From: Prostheceraeus crozeri
Taxonomy: Eukaryota; Platyhelminthes; Polycladida; Euryleptidae
Direction of reading: 5' to 3'
Length of the DNA: 64,000 bases
NCBI GenBank assembly: GCA_907163375.1
Contig: CAJQUW010009311.1
Coordinates: forward strand, 1-64,000
Position 1 is the stretch's first letter. Every line of letters starts with the position of its first letter. Under the pieces are notes generated by a model, which was not told the origin of the DNA, made no database searches, and saw only the letters and a program-made list of their open reading frames with translations. The position numbers and the translations under genes are program-made. Below, piece after piece: positions 39,410 to 51,200 of this stretch.

Positions 39410-40144
39410 ATGACTCAGAAAATGTATACAATCAGAGACGAAGGTGACGCTTTTGAGCAAGATCTCTTGAAGCTTCGTCCGACACGAAAGGTGCAAGGGA
39501 TTGGAAATACATTCTACTTTCAAACCTTGAATTATGGTGATGATGGCTTTTATCTTCAAGTTCCATTCTTCCAGAGTAATGGTATGTCTACATCAGGGTA
39601 TAGCAATATGAGACAAATGTGAGTGACTTTTCCAAAATGGCAGCAGGTGATTCTTAAAACTATTGACTCTTTCGCGAAAGAATGTGTTGAGCTGCCTGAA
39701 AGTGCTCCCACTCATTGGAGAAAGGCATTAGAGGAAGGAGTTGGTTACAAGGAATTGCCGGAATTCGATACACTGTTTTTAAAACTATCGGATCATTTTC
39801 AAGCATTCGATCTCTTAACAAACGCGATGGAATGTGAGGATCTCAAACGGGGTCGCTATATGGGCTTAGTGCACGTTACCGGACTTTATATTGGCTCACA
39901 TGGTTCGACTGGTAAAGTCGCATCTTTACAAATGAAGGTTCTTCAACTAGTGTATGAACCACTACCAATTGATAAATGTTTAATTAACATTGATAAGACT
40001 GCTTCAAGTGATGGGAAGGAAGAGAGCAAAAAGCGAGGGCGGAAATCTAAAGATGGGAATCCTAAATTGAAGTTGAAGCGCCAAGATGCTGACTTGAAAA
40101 CTTTCTATAATCCTGATTGTGATGAGGAAACACAAATGTTTTAA
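39410..40144 (+). pseudogene. Conserved basic-tail protein of element 2 (broken)
   Basis: Counterpart of the 27,787-28,562 gene in element 1, sharing the GLYIGSH...ASLQM...YEPLP segment and a Lys/Arg-rich tail (KKRGRKSKDGN). Open except for at least one disruption. It has its own AP-1/TATA promoter but no ATG-only exon. Confidence 0.65.
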
Positions 40145-40285
40145 TTTATAAATGTTTTAATTTGTAAATGTAACTTGAAAGTTTCTATTCTGAATGTAAA
40201 TAAACTTGATCTGGAACATGTGTCTGTTTTGTTGTTCTAAGCAAAATTAGCGGGATGATGAGTTTAATGTTAATGGAATTAAAAG

Positions 40286-41021
40286 ATGACAGATTTTCGT
40301 CTATTCACTGATCGCACAATGTGTGTCGCTGGACCAAGTCAGTCCGGTAAAACTACATTTGTAACTGAATTGCTACAATATAGAAATGAAATGTTTAACA
40401 ACGAAATTAAGAGAGTCAAATGGTATTATGGAATATTTCAACCACAACTACATTCTGCACTTCGCCAGAAAGGTTATGAGGAGAAGCAAGGGTTGCCATC
40501 AACTGAGGATATCAAAGCAGGTGACTTACTAGTAATAATAATAATAATAATAATAATAATGCTTTATTCGTCAATACAAAAGCGGTATGACTTGCATGAG
40601 TACAAGACAGATTTCACGTGAATTTTGATTAGTATTAGACGATCTTTTACGTGAAAGCAAATCTTCAAAGGATGTAACTGAAATGTTCATTCAAACTGCA
40701 CATCATAGGGAAGCTTTTATTATCTACATCACCCAAAACATCTTCGATGGAGGGAAAGAGCAAAGAACTAGAAGTTTGAATACACATTATTTGGCAATAT
40801 TTAAAAATCCAAGAGATAGCAGTCAGATACATCATCTCAGTAGACAGATATTACCTCAACAACCTTAAGTACTTTCAAAAATATATGAAGATGTAACAAA
40901 GAAACCACATGGTTATCTATTTATTGATCTAACCCAGGAATGTCCGGAACGACTTCGAGTTCGAACAAATATCATACCTAATTCCGCTGAACCAATGACA
41001 GTTTTCTCGGTTCACAGTTAG
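40286..41021 (+). pseudogene. Packaging ATPase of element 2 (broken)
   Basis: MTDFRLF start, Walker A GPSQSGKT, then regions related to the element 1 ATPase including IIYITQN and a C-terminal YLFIDLTQEC. It is broken, partly by a short insertion with a (TAA)n tract. Confidence 0.8.
40530..40630 (+). repeat. Short insertion with a (TAA)n tract in the ATPase gene
   Basis: A TAA microsatellite of about nine units (40,533-40,560) followed by GCTTTATTCGTCAATACAAAAG-like sequence. It looks like the tail of a small non-LTR element and lies inside the ATPase gene of element 2. Confidence 0.5.
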
Positions 41022-41060
41022 TTTTAAGCAATGTACTTTGTTGCCTTATTATTTTCAAAC

Positions 41061-41711
41061 ATGTCGTATTCAAAGATGGTAGTCATTCCTCAAGAGGAGT
41101 ATGTACAATTGACTACATTACAAAGTGCACAGGAAGTCAAAAATATAGATCAACCTATTACGAATCAACTGAAGGAACTAACACAAAAGGATATGGAAAT
41201 TCAGAAGATTAAGGATCCCTATCGACGAATGCAGTTAGCAGCTGAAAACATTGATGAGAGGCGACAGATTCGTGACAAGTTGCGACGATTTATAACCTTG
41301 TCAACACCTCGACCATATCGTGTGCGCGCTGAGCGATTATTTGACTTCATTGATCCACATGTGAAGTTCAATGAGAGAGGGGGGATAATAGATGAAACAA
41401 CTGGTGATGTTATTAGAAATAGTCACATAGATGACCTTCTACAATATGCTGTCAGAGATGTAAGGCGAAAACTAGGTGCACTACAAGGGTGGACATATTT
41501 TCAGAAAATTTAATCAGATCAAAATGTACCTCACAATATTATTGGAGGACCGACTGTGAATGAATTGGATAAGGGTCACTTACAAGATGGATCAAAGAGT
41601 AAAACACCCACGATGGCGGTCAAGCGAGAGCTTCATGATCCCGATGATCTGCAACCAAAAAGAGCTACTAGGCGCTCAATGCGTGTTGCGAAGGAGTATA
41701 GTAAATATTAA
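41061..41711 (+). pseudogene. Conserved protein between ATPase and integrase, element 2 (broken)
   Basis: Homologue of the 230-aa element 1 protein: MSYSKMVVIPQEEYVQLT start, KDPYRR and GWTYF blocks, basic end (RRSMRVAKEYSKY). Broken. Position matches element 1. Confidence 0.75.
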
Positions 41712-41745
41712 GCAAATATGAATTAAGCCTTGCCTCTCTCATATC

Positions 41746-42072
41746 ATGTCGTTACAAAAATTTTGCTGTTGTTTGAAATCTGCGCTCGAAGGTAAAGCAG
41801 AAGAGGGCATAGAAGTTGATATCAATTGTGTTAGCAGTTGCTGTGCGAGTAATACGCGTGCAAATCAGAACAAAGACGATGAGTACAGCAGTGAAACTCA
41901 GAAAGATTTATTACGACTTAAATCATCCCGCAAGTTTCAGTCGTCCGGAGGTTCTAGCTCGTGCAGCAGGTGTGGGAATAGAGAAAGTCAGGAAGTGGTT
42001 GAGGAGTCAACCGACTTACACTCTTCACAAAAATGCGAGAAAGCGGTTTCCAACAAGAAAATATGTTGTTAA
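41746..42072 (+). CDS. Cys-rich frame at the integrase start, element 2
   Basis: An open frame with FCCCLK, CVSSCCAS and later CSRCG and KKICC. It occupies the same place as the Cys-rich frame in element 1 (24,259-24,474), overlapping the integrase in another frame. The second half may be a shadow of the integrase. Real-gene status uncertain. Confidence 0.35.
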   Translation: MSLQKFCCCLKSALEGKAEEGIEVDINCVSSCCASNTRANQNKDDEYSSETQKDLLRLKSSRKFQSSGGSSSCSRCGNRESQEVVEESTDLHSSQKCEKAVSNKKICC

Positions 42073-42966
42073 CAATATAGATAGTCAATGGCAAGCGGAC
42101 TTGGCTGACATGCAACAGATATCACAGTACAATGATGGCTATAAATACATCTTAACCGTAATAGATATTTTATCTCGCTATGCTTGGGCACGTGCGCTGA
42201 AATCTTAACGAGGACCAGAAGTTGAAGCGGCTTTTCATAGCATTTTCGATGAAGGGCGTGTTCCGCAAAGAATACAGACCGATCAAGGGAAGGAATTCGA
42301 AAACTCTCATGTTCGAAGTCTCCTTAAAAGTCATAATGTGGAATTGTTTAGTGTCAAAAGTGCTTATAAAGCTGCCATGGTTGAGAGGTTCAATCGCACA
42401 CTGAAGACAAAAATATGGCGCTATTTCACTGCAAAAATACACATGTTTGGGTAGGTGAGCTGCAGAAATTTGTTAAGAATTACAATGAAAGCTACCATCG
42501 AATCATTAAGATGAAACCAGTTGATGTTACCCCAGATAATGCGATGGATGTATGGCTTCGATTGTATGATAAGAAAGCGAAAAACATTTCCAATGAAAAG
42601 AAAATTAATGTTGGTGATAGAGTTCGGATTTCAAAGGTTAAGTCTGCATTTGAGAAGGGGTATCTACCTAATTGGACTGAAGAAGAGTTTTTTGTAGATG
42701 AAGTAAATACAAAATTTAGACCCACCATGTATAAATTAATAGATTACCATGGCAATCCAATTAAAGGAAAATTTTACTCTTATGAATTGCAAGTAGTAGA
42801 CAGAAGTGAAGAGTTGTATATGATTGACAAAATAATTAGGAGGAAAGGTCATGGCAATCAAAGGAAATATCTAGTTAAATGGAAAGGATATCCTGATTCA
42901 TTCAATAGCTGGATAACGCACCAGGATCTACAAAATGTGGAGGTGGGAGACACTCGTAACTTTTAA
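41882..42966 (+). pseudogene. Chromodomain integrase of element 2 (broken)
   Basis: Shows WQADLADM, IQTDQGKEF-like and MVERFNRTL core motifs and a C-terminal chromodomain (YMIDKIIRRKG, LVKWKGYPDSFNSW). Same domain order as element 1. Broken, more than once. Confidence 0.85.
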
Positions 42967-43006
42967 GCTAATGTAGCATGTGACTTCTTCCATATATGAG
43001 TTTAAC

Positions 43007-44585
43007 ATGTCTACTAACTTCAACATCATTCTTCAAAGCAATAGTAACCCCAAGATATTCCCAAGTAACAAACCATCTCTATACTCTGTTGAATTCGCTA
43101 ATCCAATTACTCTGCATGGACCCCATGAAGTTGCTCTAACTGAAAGTTCTTATTACAACGATATCAGTTTGCTAAAGATCAACTATTTTGAATTACATAA
43201 AGAAGTGCGAGAGAAGGATGATTGCTTTCGCATATTTCAAAATAGTCTACATGGTACATGCGCTTTTCATCATCTAACTTTACATCCTTTTTCAACATCT
43301 TTACTATCTGTCCAAAACATGATTAAAATTCAAAAGGCATTTGCAACGTCAACTTTTGATTCTAAGGTTCCCACAATGAGCTTGAAAGATACAGAAAAGG
43401 AAATCGGTAGAATGTTTGAACGAATAAATGATCTCTTCAAGCTGACTTTGAATAAATTCTACAAACCAGTCATAAAGGGGTCAACAAAATTGATGAAGGA
43501 AGGGAAGCATGTTCTTCTTGTATTAGGTAAGGATTTGAGTCATACTTTTGGGTATTCCAGAACAACTTTCTCATCAAGGTATTGGTACAATGGACGTGGG
43601 TGGAATTCGGAGAGGAAAGTCACTGATTTTCAATGTAGAATTGTGCCATTGTATGCATTACAAAAAAAGGAGCATCCGAGTAAAAAATAAATTTGAGGTC
43701 ATTAGAACTGTTGAAGACTTTGCAAGAAAGTTTCAAGGATCAGTGCCAGAAACGTTAATGACTTGTGAATATAAGAAAGAGAAAGTAACCTTATTTACTG
43801 TTGAAACGGAGGCAGAATTTATTGTTTTTACTAAAAAGACACCAGTGGAAAAGTCTGAGTCCGCTGTTATTGAATTCGGATCTGAAATGATTGGGATGTT
43901 TAAGGGCCTTGAAAGCGCACCTTGGTTGACAGAGTTAAATGATACATTCAAGGTTCAATTGTCCTCTTCTAAACTCAAAGCATCAACAAATGCTTCATGG
44001 GATATCCACGTATACAGCGAAGACATATTGGGTGATGAATTGTCTACTTCCAGTGAACTTGTAAAAAGAGTTAATTTGAACATTGAAAGCTTGAAAACGC
44101 CATCTGAATTGTGTACAAAGTTAAATGAGTTTGGTGTAGATTACCTTGATGCCGATGAATATCACTTTTCTTGTGACCCACATAAGAAACGCATGATTGT
44201 AAAGGTAGGGAAGAACTCTCTTATCAAGCTGGATAGCGTGTTAACGACCACATTGGGATTCTCAAAATCAACTATTTATGAAGGCACATCAATAGGCGAT
44301 ACAGCCCCATCACTAGAGCGTGATATAAGTAACTTATACGTCTATTGTAACATTATTGAATATACAAGGGTTGGCGACATTGAGGCCCCACTTCTGCGCA
44401 CATTTCCTCTCTCATCCGTAAGGAAGCAACTAATCAATCGAGAATTTTTTAACACAATGTATCTACCAATCAGCCGAAATTACATCAATAGAATTGACAT
44501 ATCAATTCATGATGACGCAGGAGAAGTAGTACCGTTCTGTGGTGGTGTTACTGATTTGACCCTACATATTAAGTCACGAGAATAA
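43007..44585 (+). pseudogene. Structural protein of element 2 (broken)
   Basis: Single-copy relative of the 516- and 465-aa proteins of element 1: FPSNKPSLY and LHGPHEVAL near the start, RVGDIEAPLL and IDISIHDDAG near the end. Here it lies between integrase and core genes, not beyond the TBP block as in element 1. Broken at least once. Confidence 0.75.
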
Positions 44586-44628
44586 GGCTTTACGCTATTG
44601 TGACTTCCATAGTTATTCAATAGTCATA

Positions 44629-45111
44629 ATGACAGGCATTTACAGTAGACCATCATATCAGAGCGGTTATCCCGTGTTTGTTGGAGGTAGACGACAAGTT
44701 GGAGGAGGCATATTTGGTGCACTAAGACGTATGGTTCTTCCAACACTCAAAAAGTATGGCGTACCAATCATGAAGCGTGTTGGAAGCAGGGCTTTAGATT
44801 TTGGTGCAAATGTTGCAGCTGATGCGCTTCAAGGTGAGGATATCGGTGAATCTATGAAAATGCGCGCGCAGCAATATGACATAGACGCATTAGATGATTT
44901 AACAAAGACGAGACGTACAGTTCGGAAGAAGCGTAGGAAGTCAAGACAAGTTGGATCAGGTCGAGTTACTAAGCAAAGACGCAGGAAAAGTAAAAAGCCG
45001 ACTAGAGCAGCACGTTCTAAATCTAGACGTCGAGTGAAAACAAGAAAGCGCAAACGAAATTCCACAGCTACTAGAAACAAGTCAAAACGAAGGAAGACAA
45101 CATATTTATAG
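44629..45111 (+). CDS. Basic core-like protein of element 2 (160 aa)
   Basis: An open frame: IYSRPSYQSGYPVFVGGRRQ, then VGGGIFGALRRMVLPTLKK, an amphipathic helix after a GG motif, then a long Lys/Arg-rich tail (KKRRKSRQ, RRKSKKPTRA). Homologue of 22,711-23,166. Likely condenses the packaged genome. It lies 10 bases before the capsid gene. Confidence 0.75.
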   Translation: MTGIYSRPSYQSGYPVFVGGRRQVGGGIFGALRRMVLPTLKKYGVPIMKRVGSRALDFGANVAADALQGEDIGESMKMRAQQYDIDALDDLTKTRRTVRKKRRKSRQVGSGRVTKQRRRKSKKPTRAARSKSRRRVKTRKRKRNSTATRNKSKRRKTTYL

Positions 45112-45121
45112 AGCTAATACG

Positions 45122-46419
45122 ATGCAGAGTATCAATTCGGCTTTGTGTTTCTTCGATTCTCCCCCTCATCAGACAGACATCATCTCCTCAACAATTGTAG
45201 ACATAGTCCCCACAACAAATATCGATGGTAACCAACAGCCTATTCAGTTTGATATACCTGCCAATCCTCAAGATTATATTGACTGTCAATCTATTGATTT
45301 AGAGTTGTGTATACAAATTAAGAAGACTGGTGGTACAAATATTGATTCATCCAAGGATAAAGTGGGATTGGCAAATCTTCCTATTGCCAGTCTGTTCTCA
45401 GATGTGTATCTAATATTGAATGACAAACAGATTGAAGGAGGAGATCAAGCATATCCATATGGAGCATACATACATACAATGACGCAATTTCAAAAGCAAG
45501 CTAAACAGTCACACTTGCAAGTTTCTGGGTGGTATGATGATCAGCAAGGGAAATTTGATGATGTCTCAAATACAGGGTTAAAAAGACGAATGGATTTAAC
45601 AGCGGATTCAAAGGAATTATACTTGAAAAGACCTGTCTATCGTTCCTTCCTAAGATCTGTTTCCTTCGTCAATCTAGATATCTGCTATCACAGGCTAAAA
45701 TGCAAATAAAATTTATTCGTGCAAATCCTGAGTTCGCGTTAATGGCTTTTGGAGCTACAAACTATCAAGTCAACATAACTAATGCCGTGCTCAATGTAAG
45801 GCGAGTAACAATGAACCCGTCAGTCATCAACGAGCATGCGGCAGGATTGAGGAAAAACAATGCAATATATCCAGTTAATCACAGTGTGTTGACAAACTTC
45901 ACAATTGGTGCGGGATCATCCTCACATGCCTACCCAAATCGTTTTCCTACTGCAATGCCAAAGGCGGTGTATATCACATTTGTGGAAAATGAGGCATTCA
46001 TTGGTGCATTTGAAAAGAATCCATTCAATTTCCAACACTTTAATGTTAGCAAACTAGCACTCTATCAGGATGGGAAATTTGTATCTTGCAAAGCATATGA
46101 GCCTAATTTCAAAGATGGTAAATTCGCACGTGAATATGGTTCTACTTTCACCGCCCTCAACATGTTTAATACAGATGATTCAAATGGAATTACAATGGAT
46201 ATGTACAAGAATGGCTACTTCTTCATTATGTACAACCTCACAGCAGATGCAGATCTAGGTGGTGAAAGCGTAGGAGTTACAAAGCCTGGAAATCTACGAC
46301 TGGAAGTATCATTTGAGTCACCTTTGAAGAAAACAATTACTTGTCTCATTTATGCTATCTATGATAGCAAAGTTGAGATAACAAGAATGAGAGACGTGAC
46401 TGTCAGCTATCAGAGATGA
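45122..46419 (+). pseudogene. Major capsid protein of element 2 (broken)
   Basis: F54H12.2-like: QTDIISSTIVDI start, NPSVINEHAAGL, KNPFNFQH, FNTDDSNGITMDMYKNG and EITRMRDV end, matching element 1 throughout. Broken once or so; most of the protein is still readable in two long pieces. It is followed by the protease gene with a short overlap. Confidence 0.85.
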
Positions 46420-46876
46420 GTAACTTAAGCAATATAGAAATCTTGAGGAAAATGAGGAAAACTCATCCCTACCCCAAGACAATATTTCTCAATGTCTTTT
46501 CTAGAGATAATTTACCTGATTCATTTCCTTTCTATCCTTGTTCGCTTATCATCAATAGGGGTACCAACAATCTTCCCGGAAAACATTGGATTTCAAAAAC
46601 AACAAAACCTATACATCAATCGTTATAAAGTTGCCGAATATTTTGACTCTTAATCAACCTCGTTTACATGATATCGCATTAAGGATGAACAGGTTCTCCT
46701 GAACTGTTAGGAAAGTGACATCGTTCCCACTTCAAAGTAATACATCTCTAATGTGCGGTGGCTATGTACTCTATTTTGTCAACGAGAGACCATTGAAAAA
46801 TAACTATAAAAGTGCTTTAGAACTATTTTCAAAAAACGGTGATAAAAATGATGTAATTCTTACTAAATATGTCTAA
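46416..46876 (+). pseudogene. Adenain-like protease of element 2 (broken)
   Basis: Position after the capsid gene and residues such as LPGKHW (His motif) and the later MCGGYVLYF (Cys motif) identify it. It is broken, and no continuous protease remains. Confidence 0.65.
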
Positions 46877-46953
46877 ACAGTTTTGAAATAAAGTTTTATG
46901 TTGTATCATTAACTTGCTCTCTTTTTTTCCAAAACAAGGGTTTATAAGGAAAA

Positions 46954-47034
46954 CAAAAACATATTCATATTTCATTATCTATTCACATATATACAAAAAC
47001 ATGTTCATATTTCATTATCTATCCACATATATAC
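46954..47034 (+). repeat. Two-unit tandem repeat of about 40 bp
   Basis: ACAAAAACAT(A/G)TTCATATTTC plus CATTATCTAT(T/C)CACATATAT is present twice in tandem just before the 3' end of the TBP-like gene. Confidence 0.75.
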
Positions 47035-47039
47035 AAAAT

Positions 47040-47609
47040 CTACAATTTGGTTTTCATGAAACATTTTTTCAAATCACATATGATGGGAGGTACATCACTG
47101 ATGTCTTTGATGCCGGTTATCACAATCTTTCCATTATGGAACACATGAACATGATATGGATGCCAGTTAGTCAATTGAGCTGCTGGAAATAACTCCACTT
47201 CATAAGTTAGATTATGTGATGATGTAACTTTACGGAAGTCATAGTGATAGTGTAATTCACATAACACGGTCATTGTCTTCACTTTCCAATCAGATAATGA
47301 ATCACCAAGTAAATGTTCCAAAGTAAAGTGTAGATATGAGAGATCACCCTCCATGACCCTTCCAATACATTGGATTGTTCCATTAGGAAAGAATAGGATA
47401 GTGAGAGATTTATCCTTCCTCTGAATCCTCCATGTTAACATTGAGGGTCTTCCAAGATGTAAGCTCGTTGTCGGCTTCAATTTGCGTTTTATCAGTAACC
47501 ATTGTTTTCGGTTGGGTATATTCCTCTCGATCTCTTGTAGATTGAGTTTTGACTTTGCTTTTGTAGTTAACATCCGATTTACAACTTCCAACCGTTTGAT
47601 GTCCTCCAT
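47040..47609 (-). CDS. TBP homologue of element 2 (189 aa)
   Basis: An open ATG frame with both TBP repeats: LHLGRPSMLTWRI, then ILFFPNGTIQCIGRV; and YEVELFPAAQLTNW, then VHVFHNGKIVITGIKD. Three of four TATA-kinking Phe positions are kept, the same three as in element 1. The N-terminal 60 residues are basic and helical. The two element proteins share YE(P/V)ELFPAA and FHN(S/G)K(V/I)(I/V)ITG, so the gene was probably present in a common ancestor of the two families. It is open although many other genes here are broken. Confidence 0.88.
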   Translation of the reverse strand: MEDIKRLEVVNRMLTTKAKSKLNLQEIERNIPNRKQWLLIKRKLKPTTSLHLGRPSMLTWRIQRKDKSLTILFFPNGTIQCIGRVMEGDLSYLHFTLEHLLGDSLSDWKVKTMTVLCELHYHYDFRKVTSSHNLTYEVELFPAAQLTNWHPYHVHVFHNGKIVITGIKDISDVPPIICDLKKCFMKTKL

Positions 47610-47736
47610 CTTTGATAAATGACGTTATCTGTGGTAGTATCTCCCTTGTAAAGGTTTCCCATGTGACGTCACTGAAACGAAAAAATCGATATTCAACATC
47701 TTCCCGTTTTGGTGAACAGACGTATAGTTTGACTGA

Positions 47737-47970
47737 TTAATCACACTTTATCCATACCTTGTCATCGAGAGGAATCTTGATCCGAGTCTTATGGTTGTCA
47801 ATGAGATCCGCAAAGTCTTTCAGTGAAGGCAATGAGTCAATACTAATGCAAACGCCACGATGTTTTCGAACACTATTTGCTATTGAATGACGAAATGCTA
47901 TTCTTTTAGAATTTGTTATGTGAACGTTTTGAACGTCACTAAGTTTCCATGTTCTTATGTAATGAGGCAT
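47737..47970 (-). CDS. PC4-like small protein of element 2
   Basis: The frame opens at TTG; I chose the ATG at 47,970 (MPHYIRTWKL). RTWKLSDVQNVHI, RHSIANSVRKHRGVCISIDS and LDDKVWIKCD follow the element 1 PC4-like proteins (KTWILDSLQYIRV, SRGITLTW, LGDQVWL). It lies just upstream of the TBP-like gene in the same direction, as in element 1. Single copy here. Confidence 0.45.
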   Translation of the reverse strand: MPHYIRTWKLSDVQNVHITNSKRIAFRHSIANSVRKHRGVCISIDSLPSLKDFADLIDNHKTRIKIPLDDKVWIKCD

Positions 47971-48030
47971 GTTCCGAAAGCTATGTTTCAATTTGAGTTT
48001 AATGTTTGCCTAAAGTTTGTTATTATATTA

Positions 48031-48201
48031 GCTCAACATATCGGAATGATGTTGAGTACAAATTCTTCACATATTCATTCACATTAGGACTACCTATGTA
48101 TTAGTAATCATTTCTACATATCGGAAAGATGTAGAAATTTCAATTTAGTAAGACTACTTATGTATTAGTAAGTGTTGCTACATGTCGGAAGATGCAGCAA
48201 T
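48031..48201. promoter_or_regulatory. Three hairpins with common TCGGAA loop
   Basis: Stems CTCAACAT/ATGTTGAG (48,032-48,056), TTTCTACAT/ATGTAGAAA (48,111-48,137) and TTGCTACAT/ATGCAGCAA (48,175-48,200, one mismatch) enclose loops ATCGGAATG, ATCGGAAAG and GTCGGAAG. The stems differ in base but keep pairing. A spacer GACTAC...TATGTATTAGTAA also repeats. They lie between the PC4-like gene and the polymerase 3' end, so they could be 3' RNA structures or protein-binding sites. Confidence 0.75.
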
Positions 48202-48247
48202 CGCAAGATCTATTACAAGTGGAATATTATATTGTTTTTATTCAGAC

Positions 48248-51200
48248 TTATTCTACATCACCTGTGACAGGAAGGCATCTCCTTCTCTTCGACGGTAGGG
48301 GAAGACCTAGGCTGTAGTGTCCATATGGTAATGATAAATTTTTATCCAGCCAACAGCGCTTATCCTCCCAAAGTGAAAGACCTCGCTTCCTAAATGATTT
48401 TGTGCTAACTATGTGATTTTTTGAATTTATAATTGTCATATCTTCAGTTGTATCATTCTCACTATAATAGACACTCCTATAGTTATTATGTTTCAATTTT
48501 TTAACTGCTGCTCTCTGAATTCCTTTTGCACGTTTGATGCTATGATTCGTAGAGTCTAGATATTTCATTGAATACATTTTCGGTTTTAGTAGGATCATTT
48601 CCTCAAGCAACTTTCCAGCACACTCATCCTTAAAACAACCTAATCTAGCTTTGTTTGTAGTTGAGTATAGTTGGTGGTGACTGTCATAGTTTGAAGAGTC
48701 AAACTTTTCACCGAAGTATAGAAGTATATCTTCCAGACGGACAGATGGTGATGTGTATAAACATAGGAAGAAACTATCGGTGTCACCTCCACAAAGCCGC
48801 GTTCTATTTATCAGTGGACATCCTTTTAGATCATTGTAATATAATTGATACATTTCCAACTTACTATAGTCAACTACTGCTTGACCAACATATATTAATT
48901 TATTTAAAGCTATTGAAGGTTTGTACATTTCCATACCAACCAGATCTTCATCAAATATTTTTATGTTGAACATAGAGAGGATGATTTGACAATTTCAGTA
49001 GTTGTTTCTCATTGTTTAGTAGTTTAAATTTTTTCCTTCTCCTTACATTTTCCATTGTTTTACCATATAAAGAATTATTTTTCAATTTGTAGAATGACTT
49101 TTCGAAGTCAGTGCTTGATTGAGCCCTCTTTTGAGAGTTCATATCAATGTATGTTTTTAACCAACACTTTTGTGTGAATTTTATGCCACTATGAATCTTC
49201 TTGATTCTCATGCCCATGGACAAGTAAAATTTTAAAATTGAGTAGTGGACTACATAATTTTCCCTATCAAATTGATGGAGCAGAAGTTTCTTGATAGAAG
49301 AAAAATGTGTATTTGGTCTTACTTTTTCATATAGATTTTTCATATAGTGTGAAAACATTCTCTTTTCAATCATCTGCATTTCTGGAGCTAATGGGAAATC
49401 GGCAGTGTAATCATGAATGGCTGCAGGATACTCTAAATCTAAATCAAAAATGTAGCCGATTTCACCATCATCATCTATATTTTGAACATTTTCTTCATTT
49501 AAAAAATTATCTAATTCACTTTCATTCAACCATTTGAAATTTGAGTGGGGTAGATTCCTACTGAGTGAAGAACCGTAAAGGTTATTAACATCTAAGTAGG
49601 TCAAATGTCGACTTTCATGTGTATTATTTCCTAATTCTTCAATGCGTGCACGCGGTCGGTGAATGTTGGTGAAAGTCATACCCCCTCTAATTCCTCGTTC
49701 AAATAGATTGTACATATTTTCATCTTGTATGTAGTGTGGGGGATCATTGGAAGAGAAATTTAGTGCTGAGGTAAAGCTAAGATGTGGGAGACTGACAAAC
49801 TATACAGGGTCGACTTCATCCTCACGTTGACTCAATGCTCTAAACACTTCAAATATGTCTGCCAACAATAAAACATTTAACTTTAGATATGCCAGCATGT
49901 AATCACCAGATGTGCTACAATTAAATTCAATCCATTCCTTGTTAGCGTGTTCATATTCACTATCGGAACAGTGCTCACGAGTAAGATCATTATAGAATTC
50001 AAATTGTGGTGGTAGACAGTCTTCCGTCAACGTGTTTAAGTTTTTGAAGTATGAATATGGAAACACTCCCTTCTGATATAAAACATTATCACTTAATTGT
50101 GGAAATTCTACCCTTAATGTCTCTACATGCTCATACGTTTACAAGCCCTTGGCTAATTCACTCAAGGATGCACTTAGAAATTGATATGAGTCTAAGAATT
50201 TTAGTTTAAAGTATACTGTCTTCCCTTTGTATTCATTTACAGGGACACTGGCGGATAAAGTTATATATTTTTTAGCAGTTGCTGCTACAACATCTAATTT
50301 CCAAGATTTCATTCTTCCAATCGCTTTATAGCAAACGATGTGACTATCATGATTTTTAAAATTGTGGAAAAATATGGGGAGCTCCCGTCTGTTAAGTCTT
50401 AACCGGAGATTGCATTTCCTACATAATGTTTGCCTATATCGTGCGGTGATATGATCATAATCACGAACTTTTATGACTTCATCGCTGAATTTCGATTTAC
50501 ATTTGTTGCAACATTCTGCATTCTCATGGCGTGCTTTTTCATCCGCTGACAGTGACATTGGCTGCCTAGTTGTTGCACATTGGTTGTCATATAAGTCTTG
50601 AGCTACAGTTTCTAAGTGGTGCAAGAAACTAATAATGCAATTTTCTCCCTCAAAGAGGTAATACTTGTTTTCAAATTTCGATTGAAGGGCATTATGCCAG
50701 ACATGATAAGCTCCAATGGCCGCAGGTTTATGTATTTTACTATCAATGTAGCACTCTATATCTGCATAAATTACTAAAGGAGGACTTAGTTGATATTCCA
50801 TGGTACTTGTTAGTACTTTTAGATCCGATGGCATTTTTTCTATATGTGCTTTTCCTCGAATACAAAACTGGAAGTGTCGTTCTAGTGTTGTCTTATATGT
50901 GAATGACTGAGTGCATCTTTCGCAGAAGTATTTATGTCTTTTTAAAGTTCTCCTATACAATCTTGACAGCTTTGGAATTCCACAATAGTGTGCTGCTCCA
51001 TTGTTTAGAATTAGCAAAATATTAACCGTTTGCCTACCAGTAAAGTTACTATTGTAACGAACACCTTTGAGTCCATTTTCATAAAAGTGAATGTTAGTTT
51101 TAATATCATTATTTTTCTCAAATTTTGGAATATCTTTGATTGATACTGGTGTGGAAATGCCTTCCATATTTAGCTCAGATGTCCACTCACTATATGATTT

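Noticed and set aside
48031-48201. CRISPR-like array (palindromic repeats with spacers)
   Set aside because: Only three units, the stems differ and the spacers are themselves repeated; the setting is an animal genome.
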